NCBI RefSeq assembly: GCF_002005225.1
Contig: NZ_CP019724.1
Span: forward strand, 8,040,001 to 8,104,000
Direction: 5' to 3'
Length of the DNA stretch: 64,000 bases
From: Streptomyces pactum
GTDB taxonomy: Bacteria > Actinomycetota > Actinomycetes > Streptomycetales > Streptomycetaceae
The notes beneath the pieces were generated by a model. That model saw nothing but the letters and a program-made list of their open reading frames with translations, had not been told where the DNA came from and made no database searches. Both the position numbers and the translations under genes were made by a program. Below, in pieces: positions 56,730 to 64,000 of the stretch. Each line of letters opens with the position of its first letter. Position 1 is the stretch's first letter.

Positions 56730-56843
56730 CGGCGTTCACAGATGCAGACCGAGTGCGCAAGTGTAGACAGCCCGGGGTGGCCGGCCCCATACCCCCGGTG
56801 TTCGGAACGCGCCACATCAGCACTTCCCCGGAGACACGCGACG

Positions 56844-58436
56844 ATGAAGTCCTCCGTTTCATCCACCCAGCGAGCCGCACCAGGGCGGCCCCGCACGACG
56901 AGCGCGATGCTGCTGGCGGGCGCCGTGCTCATGTCCAGCGGGTGCGCCGTGGCCAACAGCGCCGGCGGCGACACCGGCCGCGCCGACGGCCGCACCCTGC
57001 GGGTGGTGCTCACCCAGGAACCACCGACCCTGGAACCCTGTGAGGCATCACTGACCGGTACCGGCGTCGTCGTCCGGTCCAACATCACCGAACCACTGGT
57101 CGAACGGGACCCCACGTCCGGTGAGCTGAACCCCCTGCTGGCGACCACCTGGAAGCAGACCGCGCCGCGCACCTGGACCTTCGACATCCGCTCCGGCGTG
57201 ACCTTCCAGAACGGCGCGCCCTTCACCGCGAAGGACGCCGCCTTCTCCATCGACCGGGCGGTCAACTCCGACCTCGCCTGCAACGTCGAGGGCTACGTCT
57301 TCGGCAACGACGACCTGGAGGTCGAAGCGGTGAACGACGGCCGGCTGACCGTCACCACCGAGAAACCGGACCCCATCCTGCCGCTGCGGCTGAGCTTCGT
57401 GGAGATCGTGCCCCGCACGACCGACACCGAGGCCAAGGTCCGCGTCCCGGTCGGCACCGGTCCCTACGCCGTCCGCTCCTGGCAGGCCGGAGCGGCCATC
57501 TCCCTCGACCGCTTCGACGGCTACTGGGGCGAGGCCCCCGCCTTCGCCCGGGCCCGCTACGTCTGGCGCAGCGACGCGAGCGTGCGCGCCGCCATGATCG
57601 ACAAGGGCGAGGCGGAGATCGCCGTCGCGCTGGACCCGATGGAGGCGGAGAAGGACACGACGGTCGCCTACCCCAACAACGAGACGACCGCCCTGCGGCT
57701 GGACGGCCGCGAGCCTCCGCTGGACGACATCCGGGTGCGCCGCGCGATCGACTCGGCCGTGGACCGCGACGGCATCGTCGACGCCCTGCTCGGCGGTCTC
57801 GCCGAACCGGCCGGCCAACTGGTCCCGCCCGGAGTGGTGGGCCACAGCGACGGGATCGAAGCGCCCCGGCAGGACGTCGCCGAGGCCCGCGCCCTGGTGC
57901 GGGAGGCCGAGGCCGACGGTGTGCCCACCGACCGGCAGATCACCCTCGTCGCCCGCAACGGCATGTTCTCCGGGGTGTCGGAAACGGCGGAGGCCCTCCA
58001 GTACCAGATGCGGCAGATCGGACTGAACGTACGCGTCCGCATGGCCGACACCGCCACCCACCTCCAGTACCAACTGCGCCCGCTGCCCGAGGACGTCGGC
58101 CCCGTCGCCCTGCTGATCATGCACGGCAACCAGGCCGGTGACGCGGCCTTCACCACCAGTCAGTACCTGCTGAGCGACGGCCCCCAGTCCACGTTCGGCA
58201 CCGAGACCCTGGACCGGCGCATCGCCGAGGCGGGCGCGTTGTCGGGTCACGAGCGGCAGCAGGCCTTCGCCGGGCTGCTCGCCGAGCAGAACGAGTCCGT
58301 CGTCCAGTACGCCCACCTCGCCCACATGAACGGACTGCTCGGCCTGTCACCGTCGATCCGCTACGAACCCGACTCCGCCACCGGGGATGAACTGCGGCTG
58401 ACCGAGGTCCGCCCGGCCGAGGGGGCGAAGCACTGA
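56844..58436 (+). CDS. ABC transporter substrate-binding lipoprotein (oligopeptide/sugar-acid type)
   Basis: A 530-residue SBP of the peptide/nickel/opine family (family 5). The signal peptide ends in a lipobox, VLMSSGC, so Cys29-36 region is lipidated. The mature protein has the typical LRVVLTQEPPTLEP start, a FQNGAPFTAKDAAFSID block and two lobes. It delivers substrate to the permeases encoded next. The ATG at 56844 has GGAG upstream. The adjacent sugar-acid genes suggest a sugar-acid or opine-like substrate rather than a peptide. Confidence 0.85.
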   Translation: MKSSVSSTQRAAPGRPRTTSAMLLAGAVLMSSGCAVANSAGGDTGRADGRTLRVVLTQEPPTLEPCEASLTGTGVVVRSNITEPLVERDPTSGELNPLLATTWKQTAPRTWTFDIRSGVTFQNGAPFTAKDAAFSIDRAVNSDLACNVEGYVFGNDDLEVEAVNDGRLTVTTEKPDPILPLRLSFVEIVPRTTDTEAKVRVPVGTGPYAVRSWQAGAAISLDRFDGYWGEAPAFARARYVWRSDASVRAAMIDKGEAEIAVALDPMEAEKDTTVAYPNNETTALRLDGREPPLDDIRVRRAIDSAVDRDGIVDALLGGLAEPAGQLVPPGVVGHSDGIEAPRQDVAEARALVREAEADGVPTDRQITLVARNGMFSGVSETAEALQYQMRQIGLNVRVRMADTATHLQYQLRPLPEDVGPVALLIMHGNQAGDAAFTTSQYLLSDGPQSTFGTETLDRRIAEAGALSGHERQQAFAGLLAEQNESVVQYAHLAHMNGLLGLSPSIRYEPDSATGDELRLTEVRPAEGAKH

Positions 58437-58437
58437 C

Positions 58438-59367
58438 ATGATCCCCTTCCTGCGCAAGCGCGTGATCTCCAGCGCCGTCCCCCTGGTCTGCGTGGTCCTG
58501 GGCGTGTTCTTCCTGGCCCGGATGACCGGCGACCCCGTCGACCTCTACCTCCCGCTGAGCGCCACCGCCGAACAGCGCGCGGAGTTCTCCGCCGCGCAGG
58601 GCTTCGACCTGTCGGTCCCCGAGCAGTTGTGGAACTACCTCGTCAACGCCGCACATCTGGACTTCGGCACCTCTCTGCGGACCGGACAGTCGGCCGGCTC
58701 CATGGTGATCGACGCCTTTCCCGTCACCCTCCAACTCGCCGGCGTCACCATGCTGCTGGCGATCACCGGTGCCGTGCTGGTCGGCAGCCTCGCCGCCTAC
58801 CGCCCCAACTCCCTGATCGACAGGGTCGCCAGCCTGCTGTCGATGACGGCCGCCAGCATCCCCGACTTCTGGTTCGCCATCATGGGCGTGCTGGTCTTCG
58901 GCGTGGGCCTGGGACTGCTGCCGACCTCGGGCACCCTCGGCGGCCCCGAGATATGGGTGCTGCCCGTCGCGACCCTGCTCATCCGCCCCTTCGGCGTGCT
59001 GGTCCAGGTGGTCCGCGGCAGCATGGTCACCGCCCTGTCCGCGCCCTACGTCAAGATCGCCCGGAGCAAGGGCGCCACGCCCCGGCGCGTGGTCTTCGGC
59101 CACGCCCTGCGCAACGCCGTCACCCCGGTGCTGACCGTGGCGGGCGACCTGACGGTGGGTCTGGTCAACGGTGCGGTGATCGTCGAGACGATCTTCGGCT
59201 GGCCCGGCATCGGCAAGCTCATGATCGACTCCATCCTCCAGCGCGACTTCGCGGTCCTCCAAGCGGCCGTGCTCCTGACCGCGGTGACGATCTTCGCCCT
59301 CAACATCCTGGTCGACGTCTGCCACGCGCTGACCGACCCCCGAGTACGTCAGGCGGTGCCGGCGTGA
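58438..59367 (+). CDS. ABC permease, DppB-like
   Basis: A 309-residue integral membrane protein with an N-terminal membrane helix (VPLVCVVLGVFFLARMTGD) and five further helices. The EAA-type loop reads RSKGATPRRVVFGHALRNAVTPVLT. It pairs with the next permease. It starts at ATG 58438, 1 nt after the SBP stop. Confidence 0.85.
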   Translation: MIPFLRKRVISSAVPLVCVVLGVFFLARMTGDPVDLYLPLSATAEQRAEFSAAQGFDLSVPEQLWNYLVNAAHLDFGTSLRTGQSAGSMVIDAFPVTLQLAGVTMLLAITGAVLVGSLAAYRPNSLIDRVASLLSMTAASIPDFWFAIMGVLVFGVGLGLLPTSGTLGGPEIWVLPVATLLIRPFGVLVQVVRGSMVTALSAPYVKIARSKGATPRRVVFGHALRNAVTPVLTVAGDLTVGLVNGAVIVETIFGWPGIGKLMIDSILQRDFAVLQAAVLLTAVTIFALNILVDVCHALTDPRVRQAVPA

Positions 59368-59381
59368 GCGAAGGAAGCACG

Positions 59382-60347
59382 ATGACCCGAGACGAACCGC
59401 CCGTCGAGGACGAGGCCGTGGCCTCCTCCGCCCGCAACGCGCGGCCGAGCCGGTGGCGGATGCTGCGCCGGGACCGGGCCGCGGCCGTCGGCGCCGTCGT
59501 CCTCACCGCGGTCGCCCTCGTGGCCGTCCTCGGCCCGCTGTTCATCAATGACCGGGCGCAGCGGCAGGACCTGGACGCCTCACTCCGGGCACCGTCCCTG
59601 AGCGACGGCGTGTACGGACTGCTCGGCACCGACGTCCTGGGACGCAGCATGGTGGCCCGGCTGATCGAGGCGGCCGGCACGACGCTCTCCGTGGCCGTCC
59701 CGGCCGTGCTGTGCTCCCTCGCGATCGGCTCGGGCATCGGTCTGTGGGCGGGCTACCACGGAGGGCGCCGCGAGAGCGTGGCCATGCGGATCGCCGACGT
59801 GATCCTCAGCTTCCCCTCGCTGCTGATCGCGGTGGTCGTGCTCTACGTCTTCCAGCCCAGCGCGCTGAACCTGGTGCTGATCCTCGCCGTGACCCGCATC
59901 CCGGTGTACCTGCGCACCGCGCGGGCCGAGGCGGCCGAGCTGCGCAGCCGGCTGTTCGTCGACGCGGCCCGGACCTTCGGCACACCCAGCCGGATGATCA
60001 TCTACCGGCACATCCTCCCGATCGCCCTGCCGACGCTCCTGACGGTCGCCACCCTCGACTTCTGCTTCGTGATGCTCACCGAGTCCTCACTGAGCTTCCT
60101 CGGCATCGGAATCCAGCCCCCGGACGTGAGCTGGGGCCTGATGGTCGCCCAGGGACGGCAGTACCTCCAGACCGCGTGGTGGATCACCGTGCTGCCGGGG
60201 CTCGCCATCGTGCTCACGACGGTGTCCGCGACGGTGCTGGCCGCCTGGGCCCGCATCGCCACCGACCCCGCCCAGCGCTGGCGCCTGACACTGCCCAGTA
60301 AGCGCCGCCCCGCCCAGGCCGCCGTACCCCCGGAGACGACCCCGTGA
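59382..60347 (+). CDS. ABC permease, DppC-like
   Basis: A 321-residue permease. The N-terminal helix AVVLTAVALVAVLGPLFI is followed by the LGTDVLGRSMVARLI motif seen in DppC proteins, and an EAA loop (ARTFGTPSRMIIYRHILPIALP). I chose ATG 59382, which has AAGGAAG in front, rather than the GTG 59364 overlapping the upstream stop. Confidence 0.85.
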   Translation: MTRDEPPVEDEAVASSARNARPSRWRMLRRDRAAAVGAVVLTAVALVAVLGPLFINDRAQRQDLDASLRAPSLSDGVYGLLGTDVLGRSMVARLIEAAGTTLSVAVPAVLCSLAIGSGIGLWAGYHGGRRESVAMRIADVILSFPSLLIAVVVLYVFQPSALNLVLILAVTRIPVYLRTARAEAAELRSRLFVDAARTFGTPSRMIIYRHILPIALPTLLTVATLDFCFVMLTESSLSFLGIGIQPPDVSWGLMVAQGRQYLQTAWWITVLPGLAIVLTTVSATVLAAWARIATDPAQRWRLTLPSKRRPAQAAVPPETTP

Positions 60348-61351
60348 CGACCACCACCAGCCCCGCCCCGCCCGGCGCCCCGGCCCTCGACGTCGAGGGT
60401 CTGTGCGTGGACCTGAGCACACCCACCGGCACGGTACGCGCCGTCGACGGCGTCAGCTTCAGCGTCCACCGCGGCCGCACCCTGGCCCTCCTCGGCGAGT
60501 CCGGCTGCGGCAAGTCGATGACCGCGCTGTCCGTGGTCGGACTGCTGGACCCCGCGGCGGCGGTGACCGCCGGCGCCGTCCGGGTCGCAGGAGACGACAC
60601 CCTCCGCATGAGCCCGGCGGAACGCCGCAAGCTGGCCGGCCCCGTCCTGTCGATCGTCTTCCAGGACGCCCTGACCGCCCTCAACCCCGTGCAGCCGGTG
60701 GGCCGACAGATCGGCGAACCCTTCCGCATCCACCGCGGACTCTCCCGGCGCCAGGCCCGGGAGAAGGCGGTCGAGCTGATGACACGGGTGGGCATCCCCG
60801 AGCCGAGGCAGCGGGCCCGGTCCTACCCCCACCAGTTCTCCGGCGGCATGCGGCAAAGGCTGCTCATCGCCATGGCCGTCGCCCTCGCTCCCGACGTGCT
60901 CATCGCCGACGAACCCACCACCGCCCTCGACGTGACCGTCCAGGCGCAGATCATGCGGCTGCTGCGGGACCTCCAGGACGAACGGGACATGGCCGTCGTC
61001 CTGATCACCCACGACCTGGCCGTGGTCGCCCAGCGCGCCGACGACGTGGTCGTGATGTACGCCGGCACGGTCGTCGAGAACGGCCCGGTGCACGACGTCT
61101 TCTCCGCGCCCCGCCACCCCTACACCCGGGGCCTGCTCGACTCGGTACCGGAGGGCAGCGTACGCGGACGCCCGTTGCCGGCCGTCCCCGGCAGCCCGCC
61201 CGAGCTGAGCGCGGTGCCGTCCGGCTGCGTCTTCCAGGCCCGCTGCCCGCTGGTGCGCGAGCGCTGCGTCCGGGAACGGCCGGCCCTGCGTACGTCGGGC
61301 GACGGCCGTTCGGCCGCCTGCCACTTCTCCGAGGAGCTCGCCCGTGTCTGA
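60344..61351 (+). CDS. ABC ATPase, DppD-like
   Basis: A 335-residue ATPase. Walker A GESGCGKSMT, signature FSGGMRQR and Walker B VLIADEPTTAL are present, with the C-terminal oligopeptide-ABC extension containing Cys residues (FQARCPLVRERC). GTG start overlaps the permease stop by 4 bp. Confidence 0.88.
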   Translation: MTTTTSPAPPGAPALDVEGLCVDLSTPTGTVRAVDGVSFSVHRGRTLALLGESGCGKSMTALSVVGLLDPAAAVTAGAVRVAGDDTLRMSPAERRKLAGPVLSIVFQDALTALNPVQPVGRQIGEPFRIHRGLSRRQAREKAVELMTRVGIPEPRQRARSYPHQFSGGMRQRLLIAMAVALAPDVLIADEPTTALDVTVQAQIMRLLRDLQDERDMAVVLITHDLAVVAQRADDVVVMYAGTVVENGPVHDVFSAPRHPYTRGLLDSVPEGSVRGRPLPAVPGSPPELSAVPSGCVFQARCPLVRERCVRERPALRTSGDGRSAACHFSEELARV

Positions 61352-62396
61352 GTCCCGCGCCACCGCCGCCACCCCCGGGCCCCGAGCGGACGGCCCCCGG
61401 GAACACGCTCCGCTGCTGGAGGTCCGGGGGGTCACCAAGACCTTCGGCGGCGGCCGGCGCCGGCTCACCGCACTGGACGGGGTGGACGTACGGGTCGGCC
61501 GCGGCCAGACCCTCGGGCTCGTCGGCGAGTCGGGCTGCGGCAAGTCCACCCTGGCCCGCGTGCTACTGGGCCTGGAGCGTCCGGACGCGGGCACCGTGCG
61601 GTTCGACGGAACCGACCCCTTCGCCCTGCGCGGCAGGGAACTGCTGGCCTGGCGCCGACGCGTGCAGATGGTCTTCCAGGACCCCTTCGCCTCGCTCAAC
61701 GCGCGCATGTCGGCCGCCGACCTGATCGGCGAACCCTGGCGCACCCACCGGGACGTGGTGCCGGGCGCCAAGGCGCGGGAGAAGCGGATCCGCGAACTGC
61801 TGGACCTGGTCGGTCTGCGGGCGAGCGACGCCCACCGCTACCCCAACGAGTTCTCCGGCGGGCAGCGCCAGCGCATCGGCATCGCCCGCGCGCTGGCCCT
61901 GGACCCCGACCTCATCGTGTGCGACGAACCCGTGTCCGCCCTCGACCTGTCGGTCCAGGCGCAGGTACTCAACGTCCTCTCGGACCTGCGTACGCGCCTC
62001 GGCGTCACCTACGTGTTCATCTCCCACGACCTGTCCGTGGTCCGCTACATCTCCGACCTGGTGACGGTGATGTACCTGGGCAAGGTCGTCGAACACGGCG
62101 CCACGGAGGACGTCTTCGAACGCCCCCGGCACCCCTACACGGCGGCGCTGATGTCGGCCGCTCCCGTTCTGGACACCGGCCGCGGCGACCACCGGGAGGA
62201 GATCCGGCTCCAGGGGGAGATCCCCTCTCCTTTCGACATCCCCTCGGGGTGCCGCTTCCGCACCCGGTGCCGGCATGCCGAGGACCGGTGCGCGAGCGAG
62301 GCGCCACCGGTCGTCGGGCGGGACACGCCGGGCGGGGCCGAGCCGCACACCGCCCTGTGCCACTTTCCCCTGGACGCGGCGACGGCGTGGACGTGA
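61344..62396 (+). CDS. ABC ATPase, DppF-like
   Basis: A 350-residue ATPase with GESGCGKSTL, FSGGQRQR and VCDEPVSAL, and the same Cys-rich C-terminal extension (FRTRCRHAEDRC). It overlaps the preceding gene by 8 bp and pairs with it in the importer. Confidence 0.88.
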   Translation: MSESRATAATPGPRADGPREHAPLLEVRGVTKTFGGGRRRLTALDGVDVRVGRGQTLGLVGESGCGKSTLARVLLGLERPDAGTVRFDGTDPFALRGRELLAWRRRVQMVFQDPFASLNARMSAADLIGEPWRTHRDVVPGAKAREKRIRELLDLVGLRASDAHRYPNEFSGGQRQRIGIARALALDPDLIVCDEPVSALDLSVQAQVLNVLSDLRTRLGVTYVFISHDLSVVRYISDLVTVMYLGKVVEHGATEDVFERPRHPYTAALMSAAPVLDTGRGDHREEIRLQGEIPSPFDIPSGCRFRTRCRHAEDRCASEAPPVVGRDTPGGAEPHTALCHFPLDAATAWT

Positions 62397-63109
62397 CCGG
62401 CCCGGAGTTCGTCCTGCTCTCGGGCACGGTCGCCGTCGGCGCGCTGCTCCAGGTCTCCATCGGCTTCGGCCTGGGCATGCTCGCCGCACCGGTCTTCTCC
62501 CTCGTGGACCCGGCCCTCGCCCCCGCGGTGGTCCTGCTGCTCGCCACCGGGGTGACGGCGACCGTCCTGGCACGCGAACACGGCCGGGCCGATCTGCGCG
62601 GCTGCGCATGGGCACTCGCCGGCCGGGTGCCGGGCGTGTCGGCGGGCGCCCTGCTGGTGGTGGCCCTCCCCGCCCGGTACCTCGCGCTCCTCATCGCCGG
62701 GGTGGTCCTGACCGGCGTCACCGTGAGCGCGGCCGGCTTCGTACCGCGGCAGCGGCGCTCCGCGGTGGTCCTGGCCGGGATGGTCTCGGGCCTGATGGGC
62801 ACGGCGACGTCCATCGGAGGCCCGCCCATGGCGATGGTGTGGCAGCGGCTGGACGGACCGGAGCTGCGCGCCACGACGAGCGCGTTCTTCCTCGCCGGGT
62901 CGCTGATGAGCCTCGCCGCGCTGGCGGTGACCGGCACGGTCGGCGCATACGCGCTGCGGGGCACCGCACCGCTCGTGCCCGCCGCCGTGGCCGGGGTGCT
63001 GCTCGCCGGGCCGCTGTCCCGCCGGCTGGACGTACGACGGACACGCACGGCCGCCACGGCACTCGCGGTCGCGGGTGCCGTGGCACTGGTGGTGCGGCAG
63101 TTCGTCTGA
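62393..63109 (+). CDS. TauE/SafE-family membrane protein
   Basis: A 238-residue membrane protein of about eight hydrophobic segments, with the SIGFGLGMLAAPVFSLVDP and TSIGGPPMAMVWQ motifs of the TauE/SafE family, which exports sulfite or organosulfur/organic anions. GTG 62393 overlaps the ATPase stop by 4 bp, so it belongs to the operon. It may expel an anion left from the imported substrate. Confidence 0.82.
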   Translation: MTGPEFVLLSGTVAVGALLQVSIGFGLGMLAAPVFSLVDPALAPAVVLLLATGVTATVLAREHGRADLRGCAWALAGRVPGVSAGALLVVALPARYLALLIAGVVLTGVTVSAAGFVPRQRRSAVVLAGMVSGLMGTATSIGGPPMAMVWQRLDGPELRATTSAFFLAGSLMSLAALAVTGTVGAYALRGTAPLVPAAVAGVLLAGPLSRRLDVRRTRTAATALAVAGAVALVVRQFV

Positions 63110-63146
63110 CCGTCCCCCTCAGCCACCCTGAGCCGAACGACAGGCT

Positions 63147-63494
63147 TCAGGTGCGCAGCAGCCGCTGGGTGAGCTCCCGGTACTGCCGCAGCGCGATCCG
63201 GAGTTCTTCGGCCTGCGGGCCGGGGTCCCCGTCCTGCCAGCTCTCGTGCAGGGCCCGGCGTCGTTCCGCGAGGGCGTTCACGAGGTGGGCGGTCGCGTCG
63301 TCGAAGGCGCCCTCCGCCTCTTCCAGCGCTTGACGCGGAGTGTCGGCGAACGTGTTGATGGCCTGGCGGAGGCGCAGGAGGACCGCCTCCCGCTCGTCCG
63401 AGGACAGGAGCGCGTCCGGCGCCGCGGAGCGGTGCTCGGGGCGGCGCGAGGGCTGGTCCGACGGCTGCTGCGCGCGCGTCTGGTCGTACATCAT
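63147..63494 (-). CDS. Small helical hypothetical protein
   Basis: A 115-residue, charged, largely helical protein (REAVLLRLRQAINTFADTPRQALEEAEGAFDDATAHLVNAL). It has a hydrophilic N-terminus and no signal peptide. Similar proteins occur in many Streptomyces genomes without known function. Its coding strand is opposite to the ABC operon. Confidence 0.65.
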   Translation of the reverse strand: MMYDQTRAQQPSDQPSRRPEHRSAAPDALLSSDEREAVLLRLRQAINTFADTPRQALEEAEGAFDDATAHLVNALAERRRALHESWQDGDPGPQAEELRIALRQYRELTQRLLRT

Positions 63495-63618
63495 CGAATG
63501 CCGCTTTCCTGGGTTGCGTGGATCACCGGGGTCCCCGGAGCGGCCTGGCGCTGCGCCGTACTGGTAGTCAACGCCCGATGGCGGTGGGTGTCAACGCGGT
63601 GACTGCCGGGCGCCCGGG

Positions 63619-64000
63619 TCAGGGCTGGGTGAGGGACTGGGGGTAGTCGGTGATGATGCCGTCGACGCCGAGGGCGGCCATCTCGCGCATGGTGCCGGGT
63701 TCGTTGACGGTCCAGACGTTGGTGTCCATGCCGAGTTGGTGGATGCGGTCGACGAGGGCTTGGTCGGTGACGGTGTGCTGGGGGTTGACCTGGTCGGCCC
63801 AGGTGCTGAGTTCGGTGAGTTCGGTGTCGGTGGGGCGGTCGGCGTCGAGGAGGCCGATGGGGATGTGGGGGAGGTGGGTGTGGAATTGGCGGGCGTCGTC
63901 GGTCTGGAAGGACTGGACGGCGAGTTGTTCGCGGGCGAGTGCGCGGCGGAGGTAGCGGGGTTTGTTCCGGAGGTTTTCGGCGAGGTCGGTGGCGATGTCG
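63619..64000 (-). CDS. Glycerophosphodiester phosphodiesterase, C-terminal part
   Basis: The last ~127 residues of a GDPD-family TIM barrel, cut by the window edge. Visible blocks are QFHTHLPHIPIGLLD, GMDTNVWTVNEPGTMREM and GVDGIITDYP, the usual end of the family. It hydrolyses glycerophosphodiesters to glycerol-3-phosphate and an alcohol. Its N-terminal metal site lies outside the window. Confidence 0.82.
   Translation of the reverse strand, partial: DIATDLAENLRNKPRYLRRALAREQLAVQSFQTDDARQFHTHLPHIPIGLLDADRPTDTELTELSTWADQVNPQHTVTDQALVDRIHQLGMDTNVWTVNEPGTMREMAALGVDGIITDYPQSLTQP

Noticed and set aside
55566..56740. Shared operator TCGGCGTTC-x-CA before the GudD-like gene and the ABC operon
   Set aside because: The two 12-bp copies differ at one position but have no inverted symmetry and occur only once each, so chance in high-GC DNA is likely.

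Overview
The window is high-GC actinobacterial DNA, almost certainly from a Streptomyces chromosome arm. Supporting signs are frequent GTG and TTG starts, ATGA/GTGA-coupled operons, LAL and PAS-LuxR regulators, a RheA/hsp18 pair, a C-terminally Lys-rich Ku and many MFS/TetR units. Strain identity is inference. The candicidin-type genes together with rheA-hsp18 fit the S. albus/S. albidoflavus group.

Region 1 (1-14.7 kb) is one flank of an aromatic polyene macrolide cluster of the candicidin/FR-008 type. It holds a P450 (cut by the window edge), a mycosamine aminotransferase, a mycosaminyltransferase, three tandem giant LAL regulators, a PAS-LuxR regulator and a PabC-like lyase that would supply p-aminobenzoate. 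The polyketide synthase lies outside the window. A divergent TauD-type dioxygenase marks the border. A PimM-type operator lies in the glycosyltransferase/LAL intergenic region.

Region 2 (14.8-25.8 kb) is stress- and housekeeping-like. Two DUF2267 genes follow hsp18, and a textbook RheA operator separates hsp18 from rheA. Then come a class II amidotransferase, a GCS2 ligase, a cyclophilin, a GAPDH, a GlxA-type regulator, the stump of an SGNH lipase gene, and htpG.

Region 3 (25.8-40.7 kb) is accessory. It has an MFS/acetyltransferase/TetR operon with two identical operator-like palindromes, a Vat-like acetyltransferase, and a four-gene operon for non-phosphorylative L-fucose oxidation with a GntR regulator nearby. 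These are followed by a LigA-type NAD+ DNA ligase, a drug-efflux MFS, a tRNA-like sequence, a WYL regulator/VOC pair and an AlkZ-like winged-helix protein.

Region 4 (40.7-52.3 kb) holds an MMPL transporter, an NmrA-like oxidoreductase, a dialkylglycine decarboxylase/LysR divergent pair, a TetR C-terminal stump, a CBS-BON protein, a SpoIIE-type phosphatase, a Ku protein with nine 15-bp repeats, and a formylglycine-generating-enzyme relic.

Region 5 (52.3-63.1 kb) is a catabolic island. KdgD-, hydroxyacid dehydrogenase- and GudD-like genes, plus a second hydroxyacid dehydrogenase, face a divergent five-component oligopeptide-type ABC transporter that ends in a TauE/SafE exporter. The window closes with a small hypothetical gene and the C-terminal end of a glycerophosphodiester phosphodiesterase.

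No wholly new system is evident. The strongest leads are the degenerate ATPase motifs in two of the three LAL regulators, the tRNA-like element, the repeated TetR operator, the fucose operon operators and the sugar-acid/ABC island.
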